A stretch of 64,000 nucleotides of DNA from Amyloporia xantha (lineage: Eukaryota > Basidiomycota > Agaricomycetes > Polyporales > Adustoporiaceae): the NCBI GenBank assembly GCA_036971615.1, contig JAYKKR010000001.1:3348001-3412000 (forward strand), written 5' to 3'. Made by a program: the position numbers and the translations under genes. The notes under the pieces were generated by a model. It was not told the origin of the DNA. It did no database searches and worked only from the letters and a program-made list of their open reading frames with translations. Positions 47,088 to 58,600 of this stretch are shown here, one piece after another (positions within the stretch are counted from its first letter, which is position 1; each line of letters starts with the position of its first letter).

Positions 47088-47520
47088 GGGGGTCATGAAT
47101 GACATGTAGACGGTTTATTGGAATTGTGGACTGCGGTGGTGTACTCCTTTGAATGTTACGCCGTTCTGATCGTATGCGCATAAGATGATATGTGTTAGCA
47201 TCTGCTGCCCCTATCAACGGTGAATACGTGTCTGCATGCTTGCGAGGTTCGAGAGGATTCGCGGCAGCAGGCGAGGGTTACGGGCAGAGAGATGACGTCA
47301 GCGTGAGAACTCCTGAAATGGCGGGGCGCTGGGCGGCTAGTAACCGTTTGGACGCGCACTGTCCGCCTCGGAGCATTAGTGGAGACTCTCCCTGGAGCAG
47401 TGGATGGATGAACCACATCTAGTACGCCCCGTCCTCCTATAACTTAACACAGTTCTTCATCACAGGCATATCGTTTTTATTCCCGACGCAACCGCTAAAC
47501 TTCACGAACAACTTGCAAAC
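47088..47520. other. Intergenic, no gene seen
   Basis: Between two genes on the plus strand; frames here are short and lack motifs. Confidence 0.4.
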
Positions 47521-48494
47521 ATGACCAGCATAGCACTCGCACGAGCGTACCAACAATCCTTTGAACATCACCCCTACGGCACCCTCGCCGTCACTAATGG
47601 CGCTCTCAACGCCCTCGGCGACATCGTCGCCCAGATGACTGAAAAATGGGTGCGTCTCCGAATCGTGGCCTCGGACAGCCGAGCTTATTAATTCCACATG
47701 CGATTCAGACCAGTCCTCGAGCAGACCGATGGCAATACGACGTTCCACGCACTCTTAGATTCTTTACATTCGGATTCGGCATGGGTGAGCTGCCAGTCAT
47801 TCTACGTCCGTGCGCGAAACCCACTGATAGCATGCACCAGGTCCCCTGATCGGTCGATGGAATTTCTTCCTCGAGCGAAATTTCCCGTTACGTTTCCTGG
47901 GCCCTCCAACTCGCGGCGGTGAGGCGGGCAGAGTCAGCATGAGCGCGCTGTCAAAACGAGTAGCGGCCGACCAGCTCATTATGTGAGTCTCTTTTCAATT
48001 GGGGTGCAAGATCTTCGCTCACCAGATGTGGTAACAGGGCACCTATCGGGGTAGGCTTATATTTGGTGCGGTTGTGGCTGGTTACTGACATTGTGATATA
48101 CAGCTTGGGCTGTTCATTGGCTCAATGGGTGTTATGGAAGGCCGAGATAGCTCACATATGCGAAGAAAATACGCCGACATGTTCATGCCCGCTCTCATTG
48201 CGAACTGGCAAGTATGGCCTCTAGCGCAGGTGAGTCTTCACCGTTGTTCCTTGGCAGCAGGACTTACTCATTGATAACCTCGTCGTATAGCTCATCAATT
48301 TCCGCTTTATGCCTCTGGCGTATCGAGTACCCTTCCAGTCGTCGTGCGGTGTCTTCTGGACGCTCTACCTCTCGATCCTGAATTCAAGGTATGCCTCCAG
48401 TTCGTCCGCGCATGTTGGCATGCTGATGATCTACGTTCCCAGAGAGTCACTCCTGGAAGAACAGCAAGACGCTACGCGGAAGACACTCCAATAA
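47521..48494 (+). CDS. Mpv17/PMP22 family membrane protein
   Basis: Seven exons (47521-47649, 47709-47784, 47841-47982, 48038-48050, 48104-48229, 48291-48388, 48443-48494) give 211 residues. The N-terminus YQQSFEHHPYGTLAVTNGAL and GDIVAQ, then DVPRTLRFFTFGFGMGPLIG, and the signature ADMFMPALIANWQVWPLAQL and INFRFMPLAYRVPFQSSCGV follow the family throughout; four membrane segments are expected. Members sit in mitochondrial inner or peroxisomal membranes (yeast Sym1 type). The fourth exon is 13 nt and encodes part of APIG, which the family requires. The C-terminal tail is charged and short. Confidence 0.93.
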
Positions 48495-48933
48495 CTTATT
48501 ACGTGCACGGATTTGTCGTATACTTGCCTAGAGAGGGTCTCGCACTAGAATTGCTTAGAAAGGTTCATTTGCCATTACTGTCCGCGGGGAAACTTTCTGG
48601 GACTGACGATAATCGCACCATGTAGCATTAGCATTCATAAACGTAGCAATTATTATCCTACCGTAGTTATACTTTTGCTGTTCCCGTGTAATCCATCATG
48701 ATGTACATAGATTGATATACCATCCTTTTATAACCCTTTATAACCTTGAAATCTGCGTAGCGGTTTTCCGGCGTATCTGCCTTGGCGCCGTCTCCAGCGA
48801 AGAGTAGGAATCGGATTTAGACTGCGGCTTGGATTGTTGGCGGATTCAGGTGCGGAGACACATTCCTGCCTGTCCACACGAACCTGACAGCGTGTTCCCG
48901 CCAGCACAGATAACGCTCCAACAAGGACACACC
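48495..48933. other. Convergent 3' region, no gene seen
   Basis: Lies between the 3' ends of the Mpv17-like gene and UTP4. Confidence 0.4.
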
Positions 48934-51900
48934 CTACGTCTTTCCATACTTCGGCTTGAAGAACGCCGGCGGCAGACGTGCTAACACATCCACCAGCGGC
49001 CGCTCCACCACGACCAGCTCGCCCCTGCCCACGAAGTCCACAAACAAGATCGGTCGGTAATGCGTCACCAATTTGAAGTTCTGCTGCGGGTTCTGCAGCA
49101 CGCCCTCCTCCGGCGCGGGCGCAGACGGGTTGACGTGCTCGGGCGGCGCGAAACCGGACGTGCGCCCGAACGCGTCCCGCCGCCGCTTCTTGTCGAACCC
49201 GCCCCAGCCCGCGTCCTCGTCGAGCTTCACCCGGCAGAGCCACGTCGCGCCCCAGAAGAGCGCATTACGCGGGGGCGTGCGCGGGTTCGGCGCAGCGTCA
49301 CCGTCTGCGCCTCCTTGTGCCGCGCCGGCAGGCGCATGCGGACCCTCGACCGAACCCGGGTCGAACGTCACGCCCAGAATCGGATCGTGCAGATGCGAGA
49401 AGCGCTGCGGGATGGCGCTTCCCAGGGCGCGCGCCCACGTCGGGAACGCGCGCGCCTCGACGTCGTACACGTGTATGCCGTTATCCGCCAGGCCGAGCAC
49501 GAGCACGTCGGGCTGTGCGGAGTCGAACGCGAGCGCGTGCACGGGCACGGGGAAGGTCGGAAGGTGCGTGTGGTGGGTGACGGAGTCGAGGTTGAACACA
49601 TGCGTGCGGGAGCGTGCGTCGGTCGTCGCAAGCCATTGGCCGTCGGGGCTGACGGCCATACGGGTGATGGTGGCGAGGAGAGTATTTCCTGCGGAGGGAG
49701 AGGAGGCGGCGTCGGCATCATCGGAAGACTCATTGCCACCGTCTGCGTCAGAGGTATCAGCCATTTCGACGTCCTGAGGCTGGTCTGTCGCCACCACTGC
49801 TGCTTCAGACTCGCGCTGTTCTTTCTCTTGATGCCGTTTAAGGGGGTTCCCCTTCACTACTCGGTCGCCGATGACTAACTCGCGCATGCGATGGTGTTCG
49901 AACTTGCGAAGAACATGTGGTGACCCAGAGCCAAGATCGACAATAACGATGTAGGAAGTCATAGCAGTTGCCACCACGAGCTTCGATGAGTCAGGCGTGA
50001 AAATCAGGGAAGATGCACCTGTTGATTCTGAAAAGGAGGGCAAGTGGTTATGTAGCATGGCTGAGAAGTCGCGTATTCGTCTTGGCTTCAAGTCCCCGTT
50101 TTTCTATAGCACGGCGCAATTTGATTAAGCGTACACAGTAATTACTGGGAACGGCACCGACCTCTGTTTCCAATTGGAATAATTTCGTCTCGTACCAGTC
50201 TGCGACGGCGATCCATCGACCGTCATCAGAAATTGCGCTCGCGATGAGGTTAGTGTTGACGTTCAGCTCCATATCCAGGACCCTCTCCCACCCTCCATCA
50301 GGCTTCGGTCCCTCACTCTCCTCGAGGTCCAATGGATCCTTTTTCTCCAATATTCGCCAGACGCTCACACCTGCGTCCTGCGTGCATAGCAACAGCCTCG
50401 CCTGGTGAGCAAGATGTATGGCACTCGAATGGTATGGGCCCGAGTTGTACGCCAGTCGCCGGTGATACGAGTCGTCGAACGTCGCCGACGTACTCGTCTC
50501 TAGCGGATTGACCACCTTCGTAACCGTGCTTGTCGGGAGCGCCGCTGGAGTCGTCACCACGGACATGTCCAACCCACCTGAGACGAGAACTGGAGCAACT
50601 TCAAGGGGAAATTTGTGCTGGTAAGGGGGTGGCACGGGGGCGTGGGGCGGCCAGACGGCGAGTGCGCGGACGTCGTGAGAGTGCATCCGCCGGGAGGAGG
50701 ACAGAACCCAGCGGGCGGGAGAACGGGACAGGAGTGACGACGATGCTTCAGGGCGAGATGTCTTCACGTGAGAATACTGAGATATTTTTTGGTCGACACC
50801 GGAGGTGTAAACAGCTGTTCCTTCCTGGAGGTCATTCCGATGGTTAAAACGAATTCACGGGCTGTCCGTATATGATTGATGGAGTACTTACAGGACTTAT
50901 TGTGAGACAGAGAACATCTGCTGCATGTCCCTGAAAGCTGTCCAACTGGGTGCATGTCCGAGGATCCCAGAACTTGACGATACCCATGGAGTCACCTGAG
51001 ACGATAGTGCCGTCGCTGAACGCAAACCATACTATCAGCGCCGAGAATTTCGATCACGATGCGCGCAGATATGCCCACCCAAGAACACCGACCGCCCAAA
51101 CAAGCGTCCGCTCTCCGCGGACTTTGTCCGTCCCCATCCTATCTAACACCCGCCCATTACCGACATCCCACTTCCTCAGACATGAATCTGAACATCCAGC
51201 AACAAGCCATGAATCCGACCAATCGTCACTGTCATCATCGTCCGAGTCGTCATCATTTGACTGCTCTCGTGCCGTTTCACGAGGGACAGGCGGACCCCAG
51301 GCGATGCTAAGAATCCTGCTCTTCACTCGATCGAACCGCCGCAGGTGAGTGAGTGCATCGAGTTCGATAGAGAGCAGGCGGATGGATCCATCTTCGCAGC
51401 CGAGAGCAAGGAGGGAGGATGCGGGATTTGGTGCAACGGCCCAAATGGAGCCGCCTTGAGAGCTGATTGTTCTCTGTAATACGTTAACGATAAGATATTG
51501 ACCAATCAAAAGAGGAGAAAATGATCTTACTCGAACACAAGCTTTTTCTAGGTCCCATTCCACCAACTCACTACTGCCTCCAGCACTAAACAATCGAAGA
51601 TTTGAGTGTGTAGGTACTTCATCTTCTGCCAAAACATCCGGATATTTAATCGCAAATGCGAGCGTGTCTATTTTTGAGGGGTATGGCCCGGCAAACGTCT
51701 ATGGTCTCTCAGCACATGCAATCCCACGGCTGTAAAATAAATACTGCACACCTTCCTGACCACCCAAGCCTGGGGTGCCTGTATTTGGTGCTCCGGAGCT
51801 GTCCATTCGCACAGCTCTATGTTCCCATTAGCCCGCCCAACCGCAAGTGTACCAAACTTGAGCGGCTTTCGATTAGCGGTGCTTTTCTTGCCCTTGATAG

Positions 51901-52000
51901 AAGGCAGTCGGAGCGGTGGGAAGCAAAGCGCCGTGATCGCGGACGGGGTGTAGTCGACAAACCGACATCGGTGTACTGCCAGAGGGGTCCCCTCAATCAT
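48934..52000 (-). CDS. U3 snoRNP-associated WD-repeat protein Utp4 (cirhin)
   Basis: Six exons (52000-51752, 51698-51531, 51473-51089, 51031-50892, 50824-50162, 50103-48934) give 924 residues. The N-terminus VHRCRFVDYTPSAITALCFP is the Utp4 signature. WD repeats follow across most of the protein (for example GTLAVGRANGNIELCEW, LRLFSAGGSSELVEWDL, GSIRLLSIELDAL, WLVAGCSDSCLRKWDV, GDSMGIVKFWDPRT, VYTSGVDQKI). The C-terminus FKLVTHYRPILFVDFVGRGE, then LVVVERPLVDVLARLPPAFF, is again typical. Utp4 belongs to the t-UTP (UTP-A) subcomplex that starts assembly of the small-subunit processome on pre-rRNA. An acidic Ser/Asp linker sits near residue 250. Junction 51089/51031 was selected by phase and is the least certain. 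Confidence 0.94.
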
Positions 52001-52295
52001 TTTGAGTAAGTCGGGAGGGTAGTGAGGACTGGATATGGGCAAGCAGGTCCTCGAGAGGGTGGTGTAACGCGTCGGCGTGGTATGAGCTCGCGAGACGCGA
52101 CAGTCACGAGCAAACTTTTCTGCTAGCCGGATTCGGCAAGTGTGCGGGCTGCTGGATCTCTTGCTGGGCGACTCGTCATTATCAGGCTCTTTTCGTCTGT
52201 CCATCCTCTTGCTTACAGTTCAGGAGCACTTCTCGGCGTCCTACAACACGGAAGACACCATACTATTTTCTTGTTCTCTTTAACTACACTGCAAA
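52001..52295. promoter_or_regulatory. Shared divergent promoter, UTP4 / TIM10
   Basis: 295 bp between divergent start codons at 52000 and 52296. No element named. Confidence 0.5.
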
Positions 52296-52700
52296 ATGTC
52301 GTTCCTCGGACGGTCAGGAGGGTCATCAACTGGCGTTAACCCGGAACGAGTAGAAATGGCAGTGCAAGAGTACGTATGCTGTGAACAATAGCTCTGTCGC
52401 GCGTTCTGATACTTCCGGTGCAGATTGGACATGATAACTGATGTATTCAACCGCCTTGTGTCGTTAGTCCACCGTTATTTACCCCGATATGCTGGCGCTC
52501 ATTGACACGTCTTGCACAGGTCATGTCATGCAAAATGCATCAGCGCACGGTATGCAGAAGGCGACCTGAACAAAGGCGAGAGCGTCTGCATCGACCGATG
52601 CGTGTCAAAATTCTTCGAGGTCAACAAGAGAGTCGGGGAGAAGCTGCAGAGCATGGGCGGGACAGGGGGAGGCAACCAGAGTGCGTTCGGTTCGATATGA
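52296..52700 (+). CDS. TIM10: Mitochondrial small Tim chaperone Tim10
   Basis: Three exons (52296-52369, 52424-52459, 52520-52700) give 96 residues. The twin CX3C motifs are CHAKC and CIDRC, separated by the family-typical 16-residue helix turn with [14 protein letters not shown], and followed by [23 protein letters not shown] before the first motif and the Gly-rich tail match Tim10 rather than Tim8/9/13. It works with Tim9 in the intermembrane space as a chaperone for hydrophobic inner-membrane precursors. Confidence 0.96.
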
Positions 52701-52944
52701 GGGCAAGGTCCTGTCGCTGGGATAAATGGCCTTCCGCTGGTGACGGGGAGATGACCATTACTTTCATGGTATCTATATTCGTATATTCGACTAATACGCT
52801 GCACGCTCAGCATCTTCACGCTCTCCTTCCCCCAAAATATCGTTACCTGCAATTGTCGAATATGTACATGCAAGATAACTTCCAAAGCCCAAAGGAACGT
52901 GAAGGATATCTGAGAATCTATAATAAATGCCTTCGCCAGTCTTG

Positions 52945-53344
52945 TTACTTCCCGTAATCGGGGAAGCATTCAGCCATCGTCTTTGAATGCTTATTCTTCG
53001 CGTGTTCCTCCAGTCTGCAGATAATCGCGGTGAACATATGGATTTTACGAAAGACAAGAGTACTCACGCAGGAGCGCGGGTTGTTAACAACTAGTTGATG
53101 AACTTGGTCACTATGCGAAAAGGATGTGAAAGGGGATAATGGAACCTACAAATGTCTGCCTGCATGTGTGACAAATGATGTTCAAGGCCGCTTGGTTAGT
53201 CTTTGTCTGACTCTTTGCAGCAGCGCCAGCCTTAGCCGCATTCCGCTCCCTCTTCTGGGCTGCCTTTGCACCCTATACATGAGCAGCACATATTAGCGCA
53301 TAGTCTGGCTGCTTGCAGTGAGGTTCTGTGCTTACGTTGCCCAT
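52945..53344 (-). CDS. Small At2g23090/ZNF706-like zinc-finger protein
   Basis: Four exons (53344-53336, 53272-53150, 53090-53068, 53014-52945) give 74 residues. MGNGAKAAQKRERNAAKAG is the basic N-terminal 4F5-like part; ICHTCRQTF with EEHAKNKHSKTMAEC forms a C2H2-type finger; the end CFPDYGK is usual. The function of this conserved family is unknown. The first exon is 9 nt (MGN). The intron before LLTTRAPA is chosen because the alternative acceptor gives an immediate stop. Confidence 0.88.
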
Positions 53345-53625
53345 AGCTTCAACTAGTCCCGCAAATTACAAGCACAGAGAAACAGACAGAGAGACGGAGA
53401 GTCTATAGGGAGAGAGAAAGATGAACAGAGAATTCAAACGTGTCGCAAAGCCTCGAGCCAAGTACACGGGCGTCTATCGACCCATCCGTGACAGGGCACC
53501 GATCGACGAATTTTATTATTACCAGTCGCGGCCCGCGTGCAGACCGCAATCTAGATTTCCCCTCCTTTTTATTTTATTTTCTCGACAAATTATTGCGTGC
53601 GGAATGTCCCATCCCCTTGGCCTAT
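53345..53625. promoter_or_regulatory. Shared divergent promoter, zinc-finger / threonine aldolase
   Basis: 281 bp between divergent start codons (377 bp if the aldolase starts at 53722). Contains a pyrimidine-rich tract (about 53560-53585) before the aldolase start. Confidence 0.45.
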
Positions 53626-55415
53626 ATGAGTCACCACCGACTCTGCCTGTCCTTAAGCCAGCTCTCTCGACAATCCGTATTCACGCAGTTTGCTATCCGA
53701 ACCGCTACCCGACGCTACACAATGGCTGCTGTGAATGGTGACTCCATGTCGAAGATTATTGACCAAGTCAAGGTCGATATCCTTACTCAAACTCAGGAGG
53801 AAGTAAGCACACTTTGCGACCCACTCATTCGAAGCAGCATCCTTACGTCGGCTGCAGGATAATGCCAAATGGCTCAAATCTGTCTCCCGGAGCTTCATCT
53901 GTGATTATATCCTCTTCCTCTGCACGAAGTCAGATACTAAGCCGGCATGCAGCCGACACTATCACAGGTTCGTATATGGAAAAAGCCACGGAAGCCATCT
54001 CCTGACATGATCTGGTTCAGCACCTACGAAGGAGATGTACGCATATGCCGTGCGTGCATCGTTAGGTGACGATGTATACGACGAGCCCTGCACCAAGATC
54101 CTGGAAGCACACATGGCGAAACTGACCGGCAAAGAGGCTGCGCTGTTCGTCCCTTCCGGAACCATGTCCAACCAACTGGCACTGCGGACACATCTGACGC
54201 AGCCCCCGTATTCGGTGCTGTGTGATCACCGTGCACATATCGCAAGGTATGCTCGCGTACCGCGCCTGGGGTAACTATATGCTAAGGGATATCACGAAGA
54301 TATGAAGCAGGTGGCACTGCTTTCCACTCTGGAGCACAACTTGACTACGCCATTCCAGCAAATGGTCAGGGCTCTGCTGCACTGTGCAGGGTTGTTTCAC
54401 TACTGACACTACTCGATATCTAGGACACCATCTCACGGTCGACGATGTCAAGGAGCACGTCGTTCTTGGATCAGATGTACATAGGTATGTTGACAGCCTA
54501 TTGCACTCCATATCTTGTACTCAATCCCTCTAGCTGTCCCACCGCGGTCATCGAACTGGAGAATACCCTAAACGGCACCATCATCCCCCAGGAGGATGTT
54601 ATTGCCATTTCCCAATTTGCCCACAGCAATGGCATCAAAATGCACCTTGACGGTGCGCGTATTTGGCATGTCGCAGCGGCGACAGCCACGCCTCTCAAGG
54701 AGCTCTGCGATCCCTTCGACTCAGTGAGCTTGTGCTTCAGCAAGGGTCTGGGTATGTCTTATCTCCTATCTCCCCCCGATTTGGACGAAACTGACTTCGC
54801 CTTAAATGTGTTCCAGGCGCACCAATTGGCTCATGCCTTGTCGGCACCAAGGCGTTCATCACTCGGGCGCGCTGGTTCAGGAAGCTTTTCGGCGGCGGGA
54901 TGAGGCAGACGGGCTTCATGGCGGCGTCGGCGGCGTACGCCCTCACGCACCACTTCCCTCTCCTGCCTCGCGTACACGCCCTGACGCGACGGCTGGAGGA
55001 CGGCCTGAAGGAGATCGGCGTCAGCATCACCAGCGGTGCTGAGACATGCATGGTACGTTTATCCCACGACATTACATCTGTGACCGTATTTATGTCATGC
55101 ATTTTATAGGTGTTCTACGACCCTTCACCTGTCGGCGTGAGCTATGCTGAGATCGTTACCCGGGCAAGCAAGTTGCCCAGCCCAATTAAGCTTGGTGGCT
55201 CGCGGCTCGTCGTTCACATCCAGACTTCGGATGAGACGGTCGACGACTTCTTGGAAATGGTACGGCAGCTCGCTAAGGAGAAGAAAGACGGTGGCTTCGT
55301 TCCTTCAGAGCACAGCACGAAGACGAACGGGAGGGAAAAGACGAGCATATATGTCAAGGTCGCACAGGCGGATGTCGATAACGCGCAGAGAGAGACGCAG
55401 CTATCTCTGACTTAG
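53626..55415 (+). CDS. L-threonine aldolase (PLP-dependent, Gly1 type)
   Basis: Nine exons (53626-53802, 53858-53900, 53953-53967, 54021-54246, 54300-54364, 54424-54484, 54534-54751, 54817-55052, 55110-55415) give 448 residues. The enzyme core shows SDTITAPTKEMYAYA, GDDVYDEPC, GKEAALFVPSGTMSNQLAL, IELENTLNGTI, MHLDGARIWH, and SLCFSKGLGAPIGS, in which Lys binds PLP. It cleaves threonine to glycine and acetaldehyde. The usual RDFRSDT at the start of the core is changed here to RSFISDT. Starting at 53626 adds an Arg/Ser-rich, acid-free leader (LSRQSVFTQFAIRTATRRY) that resembles a mitochondrial presequence; starting at 53722 gives a cytosolic form, and both could be made. Confidence 0.92.
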
Positions 55416-55659
55416 ATATCGTCTTGGAAGAGGTACTTCCGAAGTAGAAGCTAGAAAGCTGTATACTGCATAAGTTATCAGTATGTAGACTAGGTGACTT
55501 CTCGCATGTTCAACAGATCGCGACACATTGTAGTTTCCCGCCTGTATACGTTCTTCTGTAGACCTTGTAGAATCAATTGTCCTGTTTGTTCTCTTGGATA
55601 TCAGGAGTGAATTGATTACAAGCTTGTATATTACTTTTGGGAATCCGGGTCTACAGTCT

Positions 55660-58600
55660 TCAGCCCTTACCGATGTATCTCTGTTTTTCATACTCCTTCC
55701 AAAGTGCCTTCATGGTCACTTTTCCGCCGGCATCTAGAGCAGAGACCATCATAGCGTCGCGATTGTGTTCTCCCAACATATCGCAAAGGGAGAAAAGGCC
55801 AGATTGCAACTCCTTACGGACCTGCATCGAGACATGGCATAAAGGATCGTTGACCACCTCGATGTACGCCGTTAGGACGTAGGCAGCGTGCTTCGAGAAT
55901 GGTCGGACCAATGATTCTGGTTTTTGCGCGTCTGACGACTGCCCGTGGGTGCGCACGATCGTTTTTGTCGTCAGCGTGGTCATGAGCCTCGCCAGAGCTT
56001 TGCTTTCCTCGGCAGATAGTGGCTTGTTGGCGCTGATCCATCCTGGGAGGGTATTCATCACCAGCTTCGTCTGTTTTGCGCCCAGCTGTGGTCGGAGACT
56101 CCTCAGACATTTCGTGAGCTGCCTTAGGATCATACCTAGATGCGGTAGGGTATTTAGGACGAGATCGCGTCGAAGACGAATCAACGCGCTGGCAATGGCG
56201 ATGATTTCATGGAAGACAGTTGCATCGGTCGTCTCATCATGTTCTCCCGACTCAGCGAGAAGATCTCCTAGAATAGACCAGATACTTGACATATCCGAGG
56301 TCCTGATCGATGCAGGCTATAGAAGAGGCGTGAGACGTCGGCGAGTGAATGGAGAGATGGGCACTTACGCGATCATTCAACTGGCTACTCATCAATTTCA
56401 AGACTTCACGACGAAGGGGAAATTTCGCAAGGAATTCGGGTTCATCAGCAAATAAGTTCAGGCATCTAGTCGTCTGGTTTTGGGTTATTTTCGAAGTACC
56501 TACGTGTAATGTTGATGAGAGCCGTAGAAGGGGAGAACGGAAAAGCGACCTACCTTCCGGAGCATCATGTACCAGGAGGCTCGAAAGACGGATCAGACTC
56601 GCCATGTCGTCGGTAGGGAGAGTCACAGGGCATGATAAAGCTTCGAAGATGTAGTCAAGAATGTATGCGAAGCTTGCAGGGGTCAAGAGCTTCATTCGGC
56701 CACACAGTCGTCCCTCCAACGCTGCAAAGTCTGTTGGTTATATGTCAAGATCGTACAACAGTAAGAAATTGACGACTCACCTTGAATTCCACGTACTCGG
56801 ATGATTGCAATGTATGCCGCAACAAGAGATTCTAGACGCGTCCGTTGATCCTTCGCGACATTCACATCTAATTCTTCAAGCAAGATGTCCAATAGTGAGG
56901 AACAGACGTCCGCTGGGAAGAATGATTGGCGGTTGGCCAGTAGCAATCCAAGCAAAGTACGTCCGAACTTTGGAATATCAACTCCTGGAAAGTAAGGCAA
57001 GATGAGACATTGGACGTTCATATATGCCATAATGGCCACTCACCGTCTATCCGTAGCCATCGCCCTAGAGCTAGACAACGAGACCAGGCATGGAGAAGAT
57101 TCGTCTCCGTGATTGTGTGATCTCTCCACTTGTTTGGACCTTTCGATACCAAAGCCAACATGCGCGATGAATAGATGGAGACCATACGTCCATGCAGGTG
57201 ACGTAGCTGCGATGACAGCCGTCCAGTAAACCTGTGAGAATAATCGGAAACTCTTCCTGTAACCGGTGAGAAGTAGCACATACTGATGCGATTCAAAATT
57301 GGTGGTCACTAAATCTATGAATCGTAGTAGGCTGCGCTCCGAAATCACCGGCGGCGCAGATTGTTGTTCCGTCGGGATGCTCAAAGACATAGTAAATGCC
57401 TCTACCGCATTGACCACGACGTCTTCGTCTCCTTTCGTAGCATTTTTGAGAAAAGTGCTATGGAGGATACTTAGTATTTCTATGTTGTAATAACGTATAT
57501 GATCGGCGCACCTGAGATACAGGCTTATATTAGATCTACCGTAACTGCGACAAGATCGTCAGAACTTCTGATGTCTGACGACTCGGAAGGCAAGGGCATC
57601 ATCAGGTTGTTTAGAAAGACGTCAGCATCCTATGCTTAGTTAATAAACATCAAGCGCGAAACATGGTCAAGTCAACGTACGGGATGATCTACTGAACCGG
57701 CCACTGAGATTGTACGGCGCAAAAATTCTCGTATAACGAGCAGAGAATGCGCGCCACCACTTGTTATCCAGTCATCTTTCTGGCATAATGGTCGAATGGA
57801 CATATCAGCCGCCAATGCTCGCCGGAGCAGCTCAGTGCGAGAGCTGCGCGACAGATACTCTCCAGGCGCACGAAGAAGTGTCTCATATGTTGCGGAAACC
57901 TCCAGCACATCTACAGGTACAGCTTGAGGCTTTTGGTAAGTTCAAATCGTCCAGAGGGGCAGTCTGTTCTTGAATTCGAGCGAGAAAGGCGTCTACACAA
58001 ACTAGATTGAAGTAGTGGCGTACGCCTGCAGACATAGACACTCACCTCTCAGATGGCGCAATTCCCACATCTCGGCATTATGTAGTGTTGTCGTCATAGT
58101 CGCCGTAGCACTCACAGTCCGATCTTTTCGAGGATCGACAGATAATGTACCCAGCATCAACCTTGCTAGCCGATTCAATTGCTCCGCGGAGGCCTGAGTG
58201 CTGTAGTCTTACTGAGCAACAGCGCATAGATCAATCTCGAGCACTCACTCGAATATTGACAACCATCTCGTTAGTAAGAGGTGGAAGACGGCTGTGGCTC
58301 CTTGCTTGTTGCCTCCATCGATGGTGAGATGATGTGACTTCCCTGACCAACTTGACTTGCCGACATCGAGATACCGCTCCAAGTAACGAAGCGCGTCCTC
58401 AAAAACAGGCTGAAATTCCACCACATCGTTGACAGCTTCGTTCAGAAGCCCACGGACCTGAAATTAATTTATTTACAATGAATGACGACATGCAGAACAT
58501 TCTCACAATCTCCACGGTTAATTCAGGAACGATGCCCTCAGACTTGATGGCTGCAAACATTTTAGTAACAGTCGCCTCCTCGCAGCGCAAGTCGAGTTTT

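Noticed and set aside
49060..49878. 272-codon plus-strand frame
   Set aside because: It is antisense to the Utp4 coding exon, in a GC-rich stretch that keeps opposite frames open; no motif.
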